Part shown: in pieces, positions 1 through 8,545 of the stretch
How positions within the stretch are numbered: position 1 is the stretch's first letter
How the letters are laid out: the number at the start of each line of letters is the position of its first letter
Assembly: GCA_035301285.1 (NCBI GenBank)
Contig: DATGUN010000056.1
Span: 1 to 20,255 of the forward strand
Reading direction: 5' to 3'
DNA from: DATGUN01 sp035301285
GTDB taxonomy: Bacteria > Bacillota > Bacilli > Bacillales > Amphibacillaceae
Length of the DNA: 20,255 bases
Notes under the pieces: generated by a model
What the model was told of the DNA's origin: nothing
Seen by the model: only the letters and a program-made list of their open reading frames with translations
Database searches by the model: none
Translations under genes and position numbers: made by a program

Positions 1-23
1 AGGGGGCCATCCGAATCATACCT

Positions 24-1694
24 TTACATTTTAACCGGGGCATTGACACCTAATAATTTGAGTCCATTCGCGATTGTCACACGGACAGCTTTCATGAGGG
101 CAATCCGTGCTTGAGTCAATTCCAGATCGTCTTCGTTCATCACTTTTTCCGCATTATAGAAACTATGCAATGTACTGGCGACATCGAATACGTATTGCGT
201 CACCTTTTGCGGGGCATGTTTAGTCGCCGCCTCCGCCACAACTTGCGGAAATTCGGCTATTTTCTTCAACAGATCGATTTCCTTTTCCGTCGTCAAACGG
301 CTTGGATCAAATGACCCATCAAGATGATAGCCGTTCGTTTCGGCACGTTTCAACATCGTGCAGATCCGCGCATGTGCGTATTGGACATAATATACCGGGT
401 TGTCGTTTGATTCCGATTTGGCCAGGTCCAAGTCAAAGTCAAGTTGCGATTCATTGGACCGCATGACAAAATAATAGCGGACGGCATCAACACCGACCTC
501 ATTCATCAGCTCTCGTAAAGATACCGATGTTCCTGCGCGTTTGCTCATGCGTACCGATTGCCCTTCTTCAAGCAAGCTCACCATCTGGATGACGCTGACA
601 TCAAACGCTTCAACCGGGTAACCAAGGGCTTCCATCGCGGCCCGCATCCGTTGGATATAGCCATGGTGATCTGCGCCCCACACATTGATGATATGATCAT
701 AGCCACGATCGAATTTATTTTTGTGATACGCAATATCAGGGGTCAAATACGTGTAGTCCCCATTCTGTTTGATGAGAACACGGTCCTTGTCGTCCCCGTA
801 ATCGGTCGAACGGAGCCATGTCGCCCCATCATTTTCGTAAACGACACCGGCCGCTTTCAGCTTTTCCACGGCTTCGGTCACTTTATCTTTTTCATACAGA
901 CTGGCTTCGGAAAACCAGGTATCAAAATCCACACGAAAATCATGCAAATCCGCCTTTATCTGATCCAGTTCAAACGTCAGCCCGTATTCCCTGAAAAAGG
1001 ACAGTCGCTTCGTTTCGTCTTCAGATAGCCATTTATCACCATATTTTTCGACAAGTGTTTGGCCGATTTTTACAATATCGTCTCCAAAATATCCATCTTC
1101 CGGCAAATCAGCCTCTTCCCCAAGGGCTTGACGATAACGTGCTTCCACAGACAGTGCCAGATTATCGATTTGGTTACCGGCATCATTGATGTAATATTCT
1201 CTATCAACTTCATAGCCCGCTTTTTCAAGCACATTGCATAGTACATCGCCAAATGCGGCACCACGTGCATGACCGAGATGTAAATCACCGGTCGGGTTGA
1301 CAGATACGAACTCCACTTGCACTTTTTGACCTTTTCCAGAATCGATTTCGCCATATGAGTCACCTGCGTCAAGAATGACTTTAACGGCATCTCCAAGAAA
1401 ATCGTCTTTCATGAAAAAATTGATGAATCCCGGTCCGGCAATCTCCACCTTCTCAACAGAAGCCGATTCGTGATTCAACGCCTCGACGATGTCCTCAGCA
1501 ATCTGACGAGGTGCTTTTTTTGCAATACGTGCCAACTGCATGGCGATATTGGTCGCAAAATCACCATGTGCCTTTTCTTTCGGTTTTTCCAATTGGATTG
1601 ACGGTAGTTCCGCTTCCTTCGCCAAATCCGCTTGCAGAACAGCATCCGCAATAGCTTGTTTCAATGTTTCTTCCGTTTGTTCTAACGTGTTCAC
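24..1694 (-). CDS. argS: Arginyl-tRNA synthetase
   Basis: Cytoplasmic class I aminoacyl-tRNA synthetase that charges tRNA-Arg with arginine using ATP. The 556-residue product has the normal length for the bacterial family. Seen in order: the N-terminal Arg-tRNA-synthetase domain (about 1-90), the HIGH-type motif HLGH at 139-142 inside SVNPTGDLHLGHARG, the KMSKS-equivalent loop MSKRAG at 383-388, and a C-terminal DALR-type anticodon-binding domain from about 440 to the end. The start is GTG at 1694, with an AAGGAGG ribosome binding site about 7 nt upstream. It overlaps the stop of the upstream DUF1934 gene by four bases (GTGA), so the two are translationally coupled and probably co-transcribed from the promoter near 2190. 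In B. subtilis rpoE follows argS; too little sequence remains here to see whether it does. Identification is secure. Confidence 0.98.
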   Translation of the reverse strand: MNTLEQTEETLKQAIADAVLQADLAKEAELPSIQLEKPKEKAHGDFATNIAMQLARIAKKAPRQIAEDIVEALNHESASVEKVEIAGPGFINFFMKDDFLGDAVKVILDAGDSYGEIDSGKGQKVQVEFVSVNPTGDLHLGHARGAAFGDVLCNVLEKAGYEVDREYYINDAGNQIDNLALSVEARYRQALGEEADLPEDGYFGDDIVKIGQTLVEKYGDKWLSEDETKRLSFFREYGLTFELDQIKADLHDFRVDFDTWFSEASLYEKDKVTEAVEKLKAAGVVYENDGATWLRSTDYGDDKDRVLIKQNGDYTYLTPDIAYHKNKFDRGYDHIINVWGADHHGYIQRMRAAMEALGYPVEAFDVSVIQMVSLLEEGQSVRMSKRAGTSVSLRELMNEVGVDAVRYYFVMRSNESQLDFDLDLAKSESNDNPVYYVQYAHARICTMLKRAETNGYHLDGSFDPSRLTTEKEIDLLKKIAEFPQVVAEAATKHAPQKVTQYVFDVASTLHSFYNAEKVMNEDDLELTQARIALMKAVRVTIANGLKLLGVNAPVKM

Positions 1695-2128
1695 TTTGTT
1701 GCCTCCTTCAGCGATAATGTCAATGTATGTTTCCGTTCATCAATGCCATTCAATCTTACCGTATAATATAATCGCAGCAAACCGCTTGTTTGACGATCCA
1801 AAGGGCTATATTCATACGATAGGGTCGTTGTTTCCATATGAATGTTTCCGTGTGGATGCTGATAGACATTTTCCGTGATCCGGTTCATGTCGAATCGTTG
1901 ATGCATGGATACCGGGCCTGTCCGCTTCACGCTCACTTGATCCGACTGGATGGTCAAGAGATTATGGACGACTTGTCCATCTTCAAGTTTTTCGTCATAT
2001 GTCAAGACATCCATATTCTGACGTTGATAAAGCACGCCGGTTTCGTTGACCGTATTTTTTTCCAATTGACCTTGGTCATCGATGGTTGTATGTAGTTCCA
2101 ATTCGACTTTGATGCCGCCTTCACCCAT
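1691..2128 (-). CDS. ywiB: DUF1934 (YwiB-type) beta-barrel protein
   Basis: Small cytosolic protein of the DUF1934/YwiB family, which precedes argS in many Bacillaceae. Its molecular function is not known; the family fold is a calycin-like beta-barrel. The sequence is rich in alternating strand-forming residues (for example VKVELELHTTIDDQG, then SVKRTGPVSMHQRFD, then IHMETTTLSYEYSP) and ends in a strand plus TLSLKEATK, as expected of the family. I chose the ATG at 2128 (MGEGGIKVELE, 145 residues) because AGGAG lies about 11 nt upstream. A GTG at 2140, four codons earlier, is in frame but overlaps that ribosome binding site. The stop overlaps the argS start, so both form one operon. Family assignment is good; function remains open. 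Confidence 0.85.
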   Translation of the reverse strand: MGEGGIKVELELHTTIDDQGQLEKNTVNETGVLYQRQNMDVLTYDEKLEDGQVVHNLLTIQSDQVSVKRTGPVSMHQRFDMNRITENVYQHPHGNIHMETTTLSYEYSPLDRQTSGLLRLYYTVRLNGIDERKHTLTLSLKEATK

Positions 2129-2140
2129 TCGAACATCCAC

Positions 2141-2445
2141 TCCTATTTCAAACGGTTCATCTGTTGATCGTTTACATACAGGATATTATAACATGAATCA
2201 AACGAACAGACACCATCAAGACTCATCTGTATGTTTCCAACCAGATTTAGCTCCAACCTCCTCTTGCTATAAGACCTTGTCCATCATGGTATCTGTTTAA
2301 AACACATCCCCACTGCCATTGCGAATGTCGCCGGACACATCGATATCCGTTTGATTCCACAACATTCTCTTGATAAGTTTATTTTTCCACTTATCAACCC
2401 ATAATAAAAATAACAGAATATGTAACACGAATCGAGGCCACTATT
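2141..2445. other. Divergent intergenic region ywiB / pbpG
   Basis: A 305-base non-coding stretch between divergent genes. Besides the ywiB promoter it contains an 8-bp perfect inverted repeat TTGATAAG/CTTATCAA (2370-2377 and 2390-2397, 12-nt AT-rich spacer) about 50 nt before pbpG. This could be an operator. CATAATA at 2400-2406 resembles a SigG-type -10 (CATnMTA), but I see no matching -35, so a spore-type promoter is only a possibility. No convincing small gene was found. Confidence 0.5.
2185..2193 (-). promoter_or_regulatory. Extended -10 promoter of ywiB-argS
   Basis: On the minus strand the sequence reads TG-T-TATAAT (TATAAT at 2190-2185, TG at 2193-2192), an extended -10 element. No good -35 hexamer is visible 16-18 nt upstream. 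Transcription would start near 2178, leaving a leader of about 50 nt before the ywiB ATG. Confidence 0.5.
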
Positions 2446-4491
2446 ATGTTATGGAGTGACATGACAACCAAAAAATTATCGATATGGCTCGCAGGATTTT
2501 TTTTGTTGGGATTTTTCCTGATGGGGATGGTATATTTCATCAGCTTCCTGCTTGGACCGCCAGATCTTTCCAATGATGAAAATACGCTTTATTATAGTCA
2601 TTCAGGCGATGTCATCGGTGAGGAAAGCGGGATTCAACAGCGTTATTGGGTCGATTTGGATGACATGCCGGAAGAAGTCATCAACGCGACACTTGCTATT
2701 GAGGACGGACGGTTTTACAAGCATCATGGGTTTGATATCAAACGTATGCTCGGTGCCGCTGTGACAGATATCAAAAACATGTCGCTGAAAGAAGGCGCCA
2801 GTACACTGACACAGCAGTATGCCCGCAATCTGTACCTGAACCAGGAAAAGTCATGGTCACGTAAGTTGAAAGAAGCTTTCAAGACCGTGAGACTTGAAAT
2901 GTTCTATTCAAAAGATACCATTCTGGAAGGCTATCTCAATACGATTTACTACGGCCATGGTGCATACGGCATCGAGGCGGCGAGCAAACGTTATTTCGAC
3001 AAATCTGCAACCGATCTGTCATTGGCGGAAGCGGCCATGCTAGCGGGGATCCCGAAAGGACCGACATACTATTCACCATTCAACAACAAAGAAAAAGCAC
3101 AAACCCGTCAAGCGAAAGTACTGGAAGCCATGAGAAACAAGGGGGATATCACCGATGAAGCCGCCCAGCTTTCGAACCAGGAAGAATTGGCTTTTGCAGA
3201 CGACAAACCCATCAAAACCAAATCCGCAGCACCCTATTTCCAAGATGTTGTCCTGAAAGAAGCAAGTGACATTCTGGAGTTGGGAAAAGAGGATATCCGT
3301 TCAGGGGGATACGCTATCCATACGACATTGGATATCGATCTGCAAAATCAATTGCAGAGCGATGTGGAAACGACTGTCCGGTCAGACAGTGATATCGAAA
3401 TCGGGGCCATTACCATGAATCCGGATGATGGTGCCGTTCAAGCATTGATCGGTGGAAGAAATTATGACGCGTCGCCATTCAACCGGTCGACACAGGCAAA
3501 AAGGATGGCAGGCTCGACATTCAAGCCTTTCCTGTATTACGCGGCATTGACGCACGGTTATACACCGAGTACAAAACTCAAAAGCGAACCGACGACCTTT
3601 GAATTATCCAATGGACAAGCGTATTCACCGAGCAACTTCAACGGTTACTATGCAAATGAGCCGATTACACTGGCAACGGCGCTTGCCCTCTCTGACAATG
3701 TGTATGCTGTCAAAACCAACATGGCACTCGGTACTGACAAGTTAATTGAGTCTGCCAAACAATTCCGGATTCACGGCCATTTACCTGACGTTCCTTCACT
3801 GGCATTGGGAAGTACCAGTGTCACCGTCAGTGATATGGTATCGAGTTATAGCATGCTTGCCAATGGGGGACATTCGGTCCAACCGCATACCATTGAAAAA
3901 ATTGTCGATCGAAACGGAAAAGTGGTGTTTGAACATGGCGAGGAAACGGAAGAGCAGGTCCTCAATCCCCAAGCCGCTTTTATTTTAACCGATTTGATGA
4001 CCGGGATGTTCGATACGACAATGGATGATTATATGGCCGTCACCGGATCGACCATCACCGATAAACTGACACGGAATTATGCCGGAAAATCGGGTACAAC
4101 GGATTCGGATAGCTGGATGATCGGCTACAGTCCACAGCTTGTAACCGGGATTTGGACAGGCTATGATGATAATCGTCCCATTGAAAAAGTGGAGGAAAAG
4201 ACATATGCAAAACATATATGGGCAGATTTCATGGAGCAAGCACATGATGAGCTCCCTCTGGAAGGTTTCACTGTCCCGGATGGTGTGACCGGCATCCCGA
4301 TCGATCCAACGACGGGAAAACGCGCTACACCGCTTTGTCCTAAAAGCCGGGTCATGTATTTCCAAAAAGGAAGTGAGCCGACGGCATTTTGCACGGAACA
4401 TTTTCACAAAAAAGAAGACGTGGAAGAGGTGGAAAATCCAGATGATGACGAAAAAGGCGTTTTCCAGGAAATATTTGAAACCTTTTTCTGA
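2446..4491 (+). CDS. pbpG: Class A penicillin-binding protein (PbpG type)
   Basis: Bifunctional peptidoglycan glycosyltransferase/transpeptidase acting on the outer face of the membrane. A short cytoplasmic tail and one membrane anchor (about 11-36) precede the GT51 domain. Its motifs are EDGRFYKHHG with catalytic Glu86, GASTLTQQ at 117-124, RKLKEA at 139-144 and the LNTIYYG segment. The transpeptidase domain has STFK with nucleophile Ser357, SDN at 416-418 and KSGT at 548-551, where most family members have KTGT. Two cysteines near 631 and 649 lie in the acidic C-terminal tail. At 681 residues it matches B. subtilis PbpG (YwhE, about 690), which is sporulation-expressed, and it sits beside ywhD as there. 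The start at 2446 has GAGG 8 nt upstream; ATG 2461 is an alternative. Class is certain; the PbpG assignment is by synteny. Confidence 0.92.
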   Translation: MLWSDMTTKKLSIWLAGFFLLGFFLMGMVYFISFLLGPPDLSNDENTLYYSHSGDVIGEESGIQQRYWVDLDDMPEEVINATLAIEDGRFYKHHGFDIKRMLGAAVTDIKNMSLKEGASTLTQQYARNLYLNQEKSWSRKLKEAFKTVRLEMFYSKDTILEGYLNTIYYGHGAYGIEAASKRYFDKSATDLSLAEAAMLAGIPKGPTYYSPFNNKEKAQTRQAKVLEAMRNKGDITDEAAQLSNQEELAFADDKPIKTKSAAPYFQDVVLKEASDILELGKEDIRSGGYAIHTTLDIDLQNQLQSDVETTVRSDSDIEIGAITMNPDDGAVQALIGGRNYDASPFNRSTQAKRMAGSTFKPFLYYAALTHGYTPSTKLKSEPTTFELSNGQAYSPSNFNGYYANEPITLATALALSDNVYAVKTNMALGTDKLIESAKQFRIHGHLPDVPSLALGSTSVTVSDMVSSYSMLANGGHSVQPHTIEKIVDRNGKVVFEHGEETEEQVLNPQAAFILTDLMTGMFDTTMDDYMAVTGSTITDKLTRNYAGKSGTTDSDSWMIGYSPQLVTGIWTGYDDNRPIEKVEEKTYAKHIWADFMEQAHDELPLEGFTVPDGVTGIPIDPTTGKRATPLCPKSRVMYFQKGSEPTAFCTEHFHKKEDVEEVENPDDDEKGVFQEIFETFF

Positions 4492-4589
4492 AACGAACAT
4501 GCCCAACATTTCAAGCGAAGGCTCCCTTTGATCAGATAGATCGCGACGCACATCGGATTTCTCGCTCACTCCCAGTTCATTCATAAAAA

Positions 4590-4629
4590 AAGTCGACATG
4601 GGCTATGTCCAGTAACCCTGTGTCGACTT
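4590..4629. terminator. Bidirectional terminator pbpG / ywhD
   Basis: Perfect 9-bp stem AAGTCGACA (4590-4598) / TGTCGACTT (4621-4629), preceded by an A-run and followed by a T-rich tract, so it can work in both directions. It lies about 100 nt after the pbpG stop and about 145 nt after the convergent ywhD stop. Confidence 0.75.
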
Positions 4630-4774
4630 CTTTCTTGTCCTAGTAATACATGAATCGAATCGTCCATGTATCTATATTTTACAAACTATCACATGAAAAT
4701 ACAATGCGTTCACGGCACATTTCACTTTTCGTTCACAATATAGTCACAAATACCGTTCGTCCATTTTTATACGA

Positions 4775-5299
4775 TCATTGACCCGACAATGCTTCCTTTA
4801 ATTCATCAGACGAATTGTTCCACATGTCCTCGTTGAATTCTTGGAGGAATTTACTCAATATTGCCTTGGACTTCTCATCCATATGATCAACGACAATTTT
4901 CCCTTTGAGTGATTTCTCCATGTTGGTCACATGCTCGGGCATGGATTTATAGGCCCGTTTAATGGATTTATCGACAAGTAACTCACAGCCTGCTACACCT
5001 GTATAATATGCGCCGTTTTCATCTTTGTCGGAATTGACCCACACAATCCAGTAAAGCTTGCCATTTTCCGCCACGACTTCCCGCTCTTTAATATATTTGA
5101 CGCGCCGTTCGATTTTACTGCGGGCATGCATGGCATCCATATCGACATAAGCCTCATTTTCCGCTGGATCGACAATGACAGATGACATGTTTTCCAAGCT
5201 GATGGACCCCATTCCATAGCCGCCATGACCGGAAGTGGAATCATCGCTCAGTATCGTAAATGTATTTTTCTTTTTCCCGGAAGATTCTTCTGAACTCAT
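4775..5299 (-). CDS. ywhD: YwhD family protein
   Basis: Conserved Bacillaceae protein of unknown function, 174 residues, cytosolic by sequence (no signal or membrane segment). A serine/lysine-rich start (SSEESSGKKKNTFTIL) precedes the conserved body, which includes the GHGGYGMGSISLENMSS segment, the strand LYWIVWVNSDK and GAYYTGVAGCELLVDKS near the middle. The C-terminal third is helical and charged (SKAILSKFLQEFNEDMW). Two adjacent ATGs exist; the second (5299) is preferred because GGAGG lies 7 nt before it, against 4 nt for the one at 5302. Its place next to pbpG matches B. subtilis ywhE-ywhD, which supports the family call more than any motif does. No function can be inferred from sequence. 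Confidence 0.85.
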   Translation of the reverse strand: MSSEESSGKKKNTFTILSDDSTSGHGGYGMGSISLENMSSVIVDPAENEAYVDMDAMHARSKIERRVKYIKEREVVAENGKLYWIVWVNSDKDENGAYYTGVAGCELLVDKSIKRAYKSMPEHVTNMEKSLKGKIVVDHMDEKSKAILSKFLQEFNEDMWNNSSDELKEALSGQ

Positions 5300-5331
5300 C
5301 ATTATTCCTCCTTCAATCAGTTTGCATATCT

Positions 5332-5340
5332 ATTGTAGCA
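5332..5340 (-). promoter_or_regulatory. Extended -10 promoter of ywhD
   Basis: Minus-strand TG-C-TACAAT (TACAAT at 5337-5332, TG at 5340-5339). A weak -35, TGAAAA, lies 17 nt upstream at 5360-5355. Position, about 30 nt before the ywhD start, fits. Confidence 0.45.
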
Positions 5341-5401
5341 TAGACACGCTTTCTTTTTCAGCCTCCCTCCACCTCAGGATAAGCCCTGATGTGTGAATGG
5401 A

Positions 5402-6697
5402 TTACTTTTTATAGATCAACGTCTCAATCTGTTCTGTCACTTTTTTATCTGGCAAACTTTCCAGTAAATCAGCTGGAAAATAGAGTTTATGGTCTGTCCG
5501 GGTTTTTCCCGAAATCGATTCAACGATGGTTGAGTGTGTGGACAGTTCCTTAAGGCTGTCATCTGGCATTTTCAGATGGATGGGCATACGGACATATTCC
5601 ATACCCGGCCTGTAAAAGTCATATGGCAAGTCAGATGACGAATCGACGGCCAGATAGTAGTCCGGATCGATACCCGCCTTTTCAAACAGCTGCCATAATT
5701 CATGCCACACTTCTTTTTCGTGTTCAGGGTGATGTGTGACATACTTGAACAGACGGCGATTGACAAACCGATCACACAAATCCCGCAGAATCTCATCATC
5801 TTCTTCAAGCCACATCTGAAAATAATACATGACGATATTATCATCAAGCTTTAAATAATCTGCCAATGACACGTTTTCCTTGAACAAGGAGATAAAATGG
5901 CTTGGATTTGATTTAAAACGATAATGGGTGCCAAAAAGATATTTGGCACGGTGCAAGATCTTCATCAAGATAACTTCGGCACTGCGGGTAACCGGATGGA
6001 AATAAACTTGCCAGTACATCTGATAGCGGCTCATGATATAGTCTTCCACCGCATGCATGCCCGTTTCCTTGATAACGACCTGTGTTTCCGATGGCTGCAT
6101 CACTCTCAATATCCGTTCCATGTCGAAGTGACCATAGCTCACACCTGTATAGTATGCATCACGTTGTAGATAGTCCATCCGGTCTGCATCAATCTGGCTG
6201 GAGATCAGGCTGACAACCAGCTGGTCATCATATGTTTTGGCAATGACATCGGCGACCTTCTGTGAAAATCCTTCTTCAACCTGTTCAAGGATTCGATGGA
6301 CCTCCGTATCGCCAAGAATAATTTCTCTCGTGAAATATTCATGGTCCTGCTTGAATACTTTCTCAAATGAATGAGAAAACGGGCCATGGCCTAGATCATG
6401 AAGCAATGCTGCACACAGACATAGAAGTTTCTCCTCCGGATCCCAACCGGGTTTCCCGTCAAAATTATGGATGATACGGCGAACAATTTCATACACACCA
6501 AGTGAATGGTTGAACCGGCTATGTTCGGCACCGTGAAATGTCATTTTTGTCGTGCCAAGCTGATTGATACGACGCAGACGCTGGAATTCGGGCGTAGCGA
6601 TCAAATCCCAGATCACCTGGCTCCGCACGTGGATATAGCGATGGACAGGATCTTTAAACACTTTTTCTTCCGGAAGCATCAATTCCTTATATGTCAC
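5402..6697 (-). CDS. ywfO: HD-domain phosphohydrolase YwfO (dNTPase/SAMHD1-like)
   Basis: Metal-dependent HD-superfamily phosphohydrolase of the YwfO type. Relatives such as the Enterococcus dNTP triphosphohydrolase and SAMHD1 hydrolyse nucleotides; the substrate here is not known. The metal-site residues are visible: His64 in GAEHSRFNHSLG, His100-Asp101 in ALLHDLGHGPFSHS, and the distal Asp172 in SQIDADRMDYLQRDAYYTG. The family's C-terminal region follows (about 200-431). The open frame extends upstream to 6793, but the start is taken as GTG 6697 (VTYKELMLPEEKVFKDP), with GAGGTG about 8 nt upstream. That gives 431 residues, close to B. subtilis YwfO (about 433); the extra upstream 32 residues look like translated leader. 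It is divergent from lipL, as in B. subtilis ywfO/ywfL. Confidence 0.9.
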   Translation of the reverse strand: MTYKELMLPEEKVFKDPVHRYIHVRSQVIWDLIATPEFQRLRRINQLGTTKMTFHGAEHSRFNHSLGVYEIVRRIIHNFDGKPGWDPEEKLLCLCAALLHDLGHGPFSHSFEKVFKQDHEYFTREIILGDTEVHRILEQVEEGFSQKVADVIAKTYDDQLVVSLISSQIDADRMDYLQRDAYYTGVSYGHFDMERILRVMQPSETQVVIKETGMHAVEDYIMSRYQMYWQVYFHPVTRSAEVILMKILHRAKYLFGTHYRFKSNPSHFISLFKENVSLADYLKLDDNIVMYYFQMWLEEDDEILRDLCDRFVNRRLFKYVTHHPEHEKEVWHELWQLFEKAGIDPDYYLAVDSSSDLPYDFYRPGMEYVRMPIHLKMPDDSLKELSTHSTIVESISGKTRTDHKLYFPADLLESLPDKKVTEQIETLIYKK

Positions 6698-6867
6698 CCA
6701 GACACACCTCGTTTCTTTTCGACTGTTTATATATAGTATATAATAGAAAAGGATCGGAACACAGGAAAAGGCTTTTATCCTTTGCAGAAACATGTGCTTT
6801 CCGTCAATGCCATAGACCTTTTCTCGAATCCGACTCGTACATAACCATTGTAAATAAGGAGCAGAAA

Positions 6868-7719
6868 ATGTTTAACTGGAAAGAGATTTTTCATCAACAT
6901 ACATTCCGTTATATCAATCAAACACAAGAAAAGACGTTTCAGAACGAACCTTTTACCGCATACACATCGTTTGCCATCGATGATGCGTTGGCTGAATCGG
7001 TCAACGCCGGGAAATCTCCCCCTACCATGCGTCTGTGGGTCCATCCGGATACAGTCGTTCTGGGAATCATCGATGGACGGCTGCCCTATTTGGCGGATGG
7101 CGTCCGTTATTTGAAAAACCAGGGATATCATACACTCATCCGCAATTCAGGTGGCTTGGCTGTTGCCCTTAATGATGGCGTATTGAATATGTCACTTGTC
7201 ATACCGGATGTTGAGCATATTTCCATTTACAAGGCCTATGAGGCCATGGTCCATTTCGTCCAGTACATGCTTCATGATCTGACAAATGACATCAAAGCCT
7301 ATGAGATTGTGGGGTCTTACTGCCCGGGGGACTATGATTTAAGCATCGACGGGAAAAAGTTCGCGGGGATCTCTCAGCGTCGTATCAAAAACAGTGCCGC
7401 TGTCCAAATCTACATGGATGTGGAAGGGGATAGCCAACAGCGTGCTGCTTTGATCAAGCAGTTTTATGAACATGGAAAAAGGGATGTCGATACAAGGTTC
7501 ACCTACCCCGATATCGTTCCGGAAACGATGGCATCCTTATCGGAACTGTTGAAGATGGACATCACCGTCGATGACATGAAACAACGTGCTGTCACAGCGT
7601 TGGAAAGCTTAGCGACAACAGTCCGGACCATCCCATTTTCAAACGATGAACACGAGATTTTTACAAAGCGCCGCAAACAAATGGAGCAACGGAACGACAT
7701 CATTTCTTCCATACGTTAG
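6868..7719 (+). CDS. lipL: Octanoyl-[GcvH]:protein N-octanoyltransferase
   Basis: Lipoate metabolism enzyme of the BPL/LplA/LipB fold. It moves the octanoyl group from GcvH to the E2 lipoyl domains by amidotransfer through an acyl-cysteine intermediate. The product of 283 residues shows the family hallmark GSYCPGDYDLSI with catalytic Cys152 (B. subtilis LipL uses Cys150 in the same context), the ligand-loop segment IRNSGGLAVAL (91-101) and the lysine motif DGKKFAGISQRR (161-172). The start at 6868 is chosen because AAGGAGC lies 6 nt upstream; the open frame reaching back to 6691 has no such site and crosses the ywfO promoter region. It lies divergent from ywfO and is probably monocistronic or read into the small membrane protein that follows. 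Confidence 0.93.
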   Translation: MFNWKEIFHQHTFRYINQTQEKTFQNEPFTAYTSFAIDDALAESVNAGKSPPTMRLWVHPDTVVLGIIDGRLPYLADGVRYLKNQGYHTLIRNSGGLAVALNDGVLNMSLVIPDVEHISIYKAYEAMVHFVQYMLHDLTNDIKAYEIVGSYCPGDYDLSIDGKKFAGISQRRIKNSAAVQIYMDVEGDSQQRAALIKQFYEHGKRDVDTRFTYPDIVPETMASLSELLKMDITVDDMKQRAVTALESLATTVRTIPFSNDEHEIFTKRRKQMEQRNDIISSIR

Positions 7720-7772
7720 CCGGAACCTGTCACAAAGAACAGCCGAGCCAAACAGTAAAACCTGAGCCATCT

Positions 7773-7803
7773 TTGCATATCCAAATGGCATCAATCATAT
7801 AAT
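7773..7803 (+). promoter_or_regulatory. Possible promoter of small membrane protein
   Basis: TTGCAT at 7773-7778 and a perfect TATAAT at 7798-7803, separated by 19 nt, which is longer than the usual 17. It lies about 50 nt before the GTG start. Support comes mainly from the -10. Confidence 0.35.
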
Positions 7804-7851
7804 TCATCAATGAATGAATTAATTATGGTGACAGCAAAGGAGGGCGCTTCC

Positions 7852-8103
7852 GTGAATCAACCGTTTGAAAAGTTCATTCGTCTGGAACTGCTCGCCCTCG
7901 CCCTGATGTGTATTATTGGGATCATCGCCTTGGTCAAAAAATCGGCATTTCTCATTTTACTCGGTTTGGTTCTGCTAGGATTCAGCCTCCTGTTCGAAGG
8001 ATTGAAATACTATCATACGTATCACCAAATGGAAGCCATCAAGCAAATCATAAAAGGAATAATGGTCTTTTTGTTTACTGTCTACCTGCTGTTTGCCATC
8101 TGA
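7852..8103 (+). CDS. Small two-to-three-helix membrane protein, unknown function
   Basis: An 83-residue hydrophobic protein that I do not recognise by family. It opens with NQPFEKFIRLELLALALMC. Membrane segments are visible at about 10-26 (LLALALMCIIGIIALV), 29-45 (AFLILLGLVLLGFSLL) and 66-82 (IIKGIMVFLFTVYLLFAI). The middle loop, EGLKYYHTYHQMEAIK, is amphipathic and histidine/tyrosine-rich. The open frame starts at ATG 7810, but the strong ribosome binding site AAAGGAGGG (7836-7844) sits 7 nt before GTG 7852, so the shorter form is preferred. It is convergent with the DUF423 gene with only 24 bases between stops. It is real by codon pattern and ribosome binding site; function unknown. Confidence 0.75.
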   Translation: MNQPFEKFIRLELLALALMCIIGIIALVKKSAFLILLGLVLLGFSLLFEGLKYYHTYHQMEAIKQIIKGIMVFLFTVYLLFAI

Positions 8104-8127
8104 TGGAAAAGGTGTTTCCCGGTCCAT

Positions 8128-8502
8128 TCATTCAATATTTTTGAGGGTTGTATAGCCGAGCAGAATCCAGCCAATCAAAAAAGCCACCCCGCCGAACGGT
8201 GTAATTATCGCGAAAAAAGTGATCCCCGTCACCGCGTACGTATACAGTGTCCCGGAGAATAAAATGATTCCAATGAAAAAGAACCAGCCCGACGTTGTCA
8301 ATGATGTCTGTTTGATTTTGGAAAACAACAACCCGACAGCAAGTAATGCCCCAGCATGAAACATTTGATATTGGACCGCTTTTTCCCAAACACTGATGGC
8401 GTCTTCCGAAATATTCCCTTCCAGTCCATGGGCGCCAAATGCACCCAGTGCAACCGCAATAAAACCGTTCAATGCACCTAAGAATAAAAATAATCTCATC
8501 AT
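8128..8502 (-). CDS. ywdK: DUF423 membrane protein (YwdK type)
   Basis: A 124-residue integral membrane protein of the DUF423 family. The signature N-terminus is clear: LFLFLGALNGFIAVALGAFGAHGLEG, followed by VWEKAVQYQMFHAGALLAVGLLF. Four membrane helices are expected, at about 4-24, 46-63, 72-90 and 97-117, the last containing TPFGGVAFLIGWILLGYTTL. The biochemical role is unknown. Two start codons stand side by side (ATGATG); GGGAGTG lies just upstream. It follows ywdI on the same strand with 43 bases between, so both are probably one transcript, as in B. subtilis ywdI-ywdJ-ywdK but without ywdJ. Confidence 0.9.
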   Translation of the reverse strand: MMRLFLFLGALNGFIAVALGAFGAHGLEGNISEDAISVWEKAVQYQMFHAGALLAVGLLFSKIKQTSLTTSGWFFFIGIILFSGTLYTYAVTGITFFAIITPFGGVAFLIGWILLGYTTLKNIE

Positions 8503-8545
8503 CTACACTCCCATTAATATGTCATCACTTGATGTGTCGTACTTT

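Noticed and set aside
548..552. Loss of the canonical KMSKS motif in ArgS
   Set aside because: The MSKRAG form seen here is common in bacterial arginyl-tRNA synthetases and does not suggest inactivation.
4161..4599. Minus-strand open frames under pbpG (77 and 204 codons)
   Set aside because: They lie inside or across the end of a clear pbpG gene, lack ribosome binding sites and have shadow-like composition (Cys/Ile/His rich).
5375..5391. TCAGG/CCTGA hairpin between ywhD and ywfO as a terminator
   Set aside because: Five pairs and no T-run in either direction.
6748..6783. AAAGGAT/ATCCTTT stem in the lipL leader as a riboswitch or attenuator
   Set aside because: Only 7 bp with a 22-nt loop and no terminator or known aptamer pattern; likely chance in AT-rich sequence.
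6698..6793. Upstream extension of the YwfO frame by 32 residues
   Set aside because: GTG 6697 has a ribosome binding site and gives the family length; the extension is hydrophobic leader-like text over the divergent promoter region.
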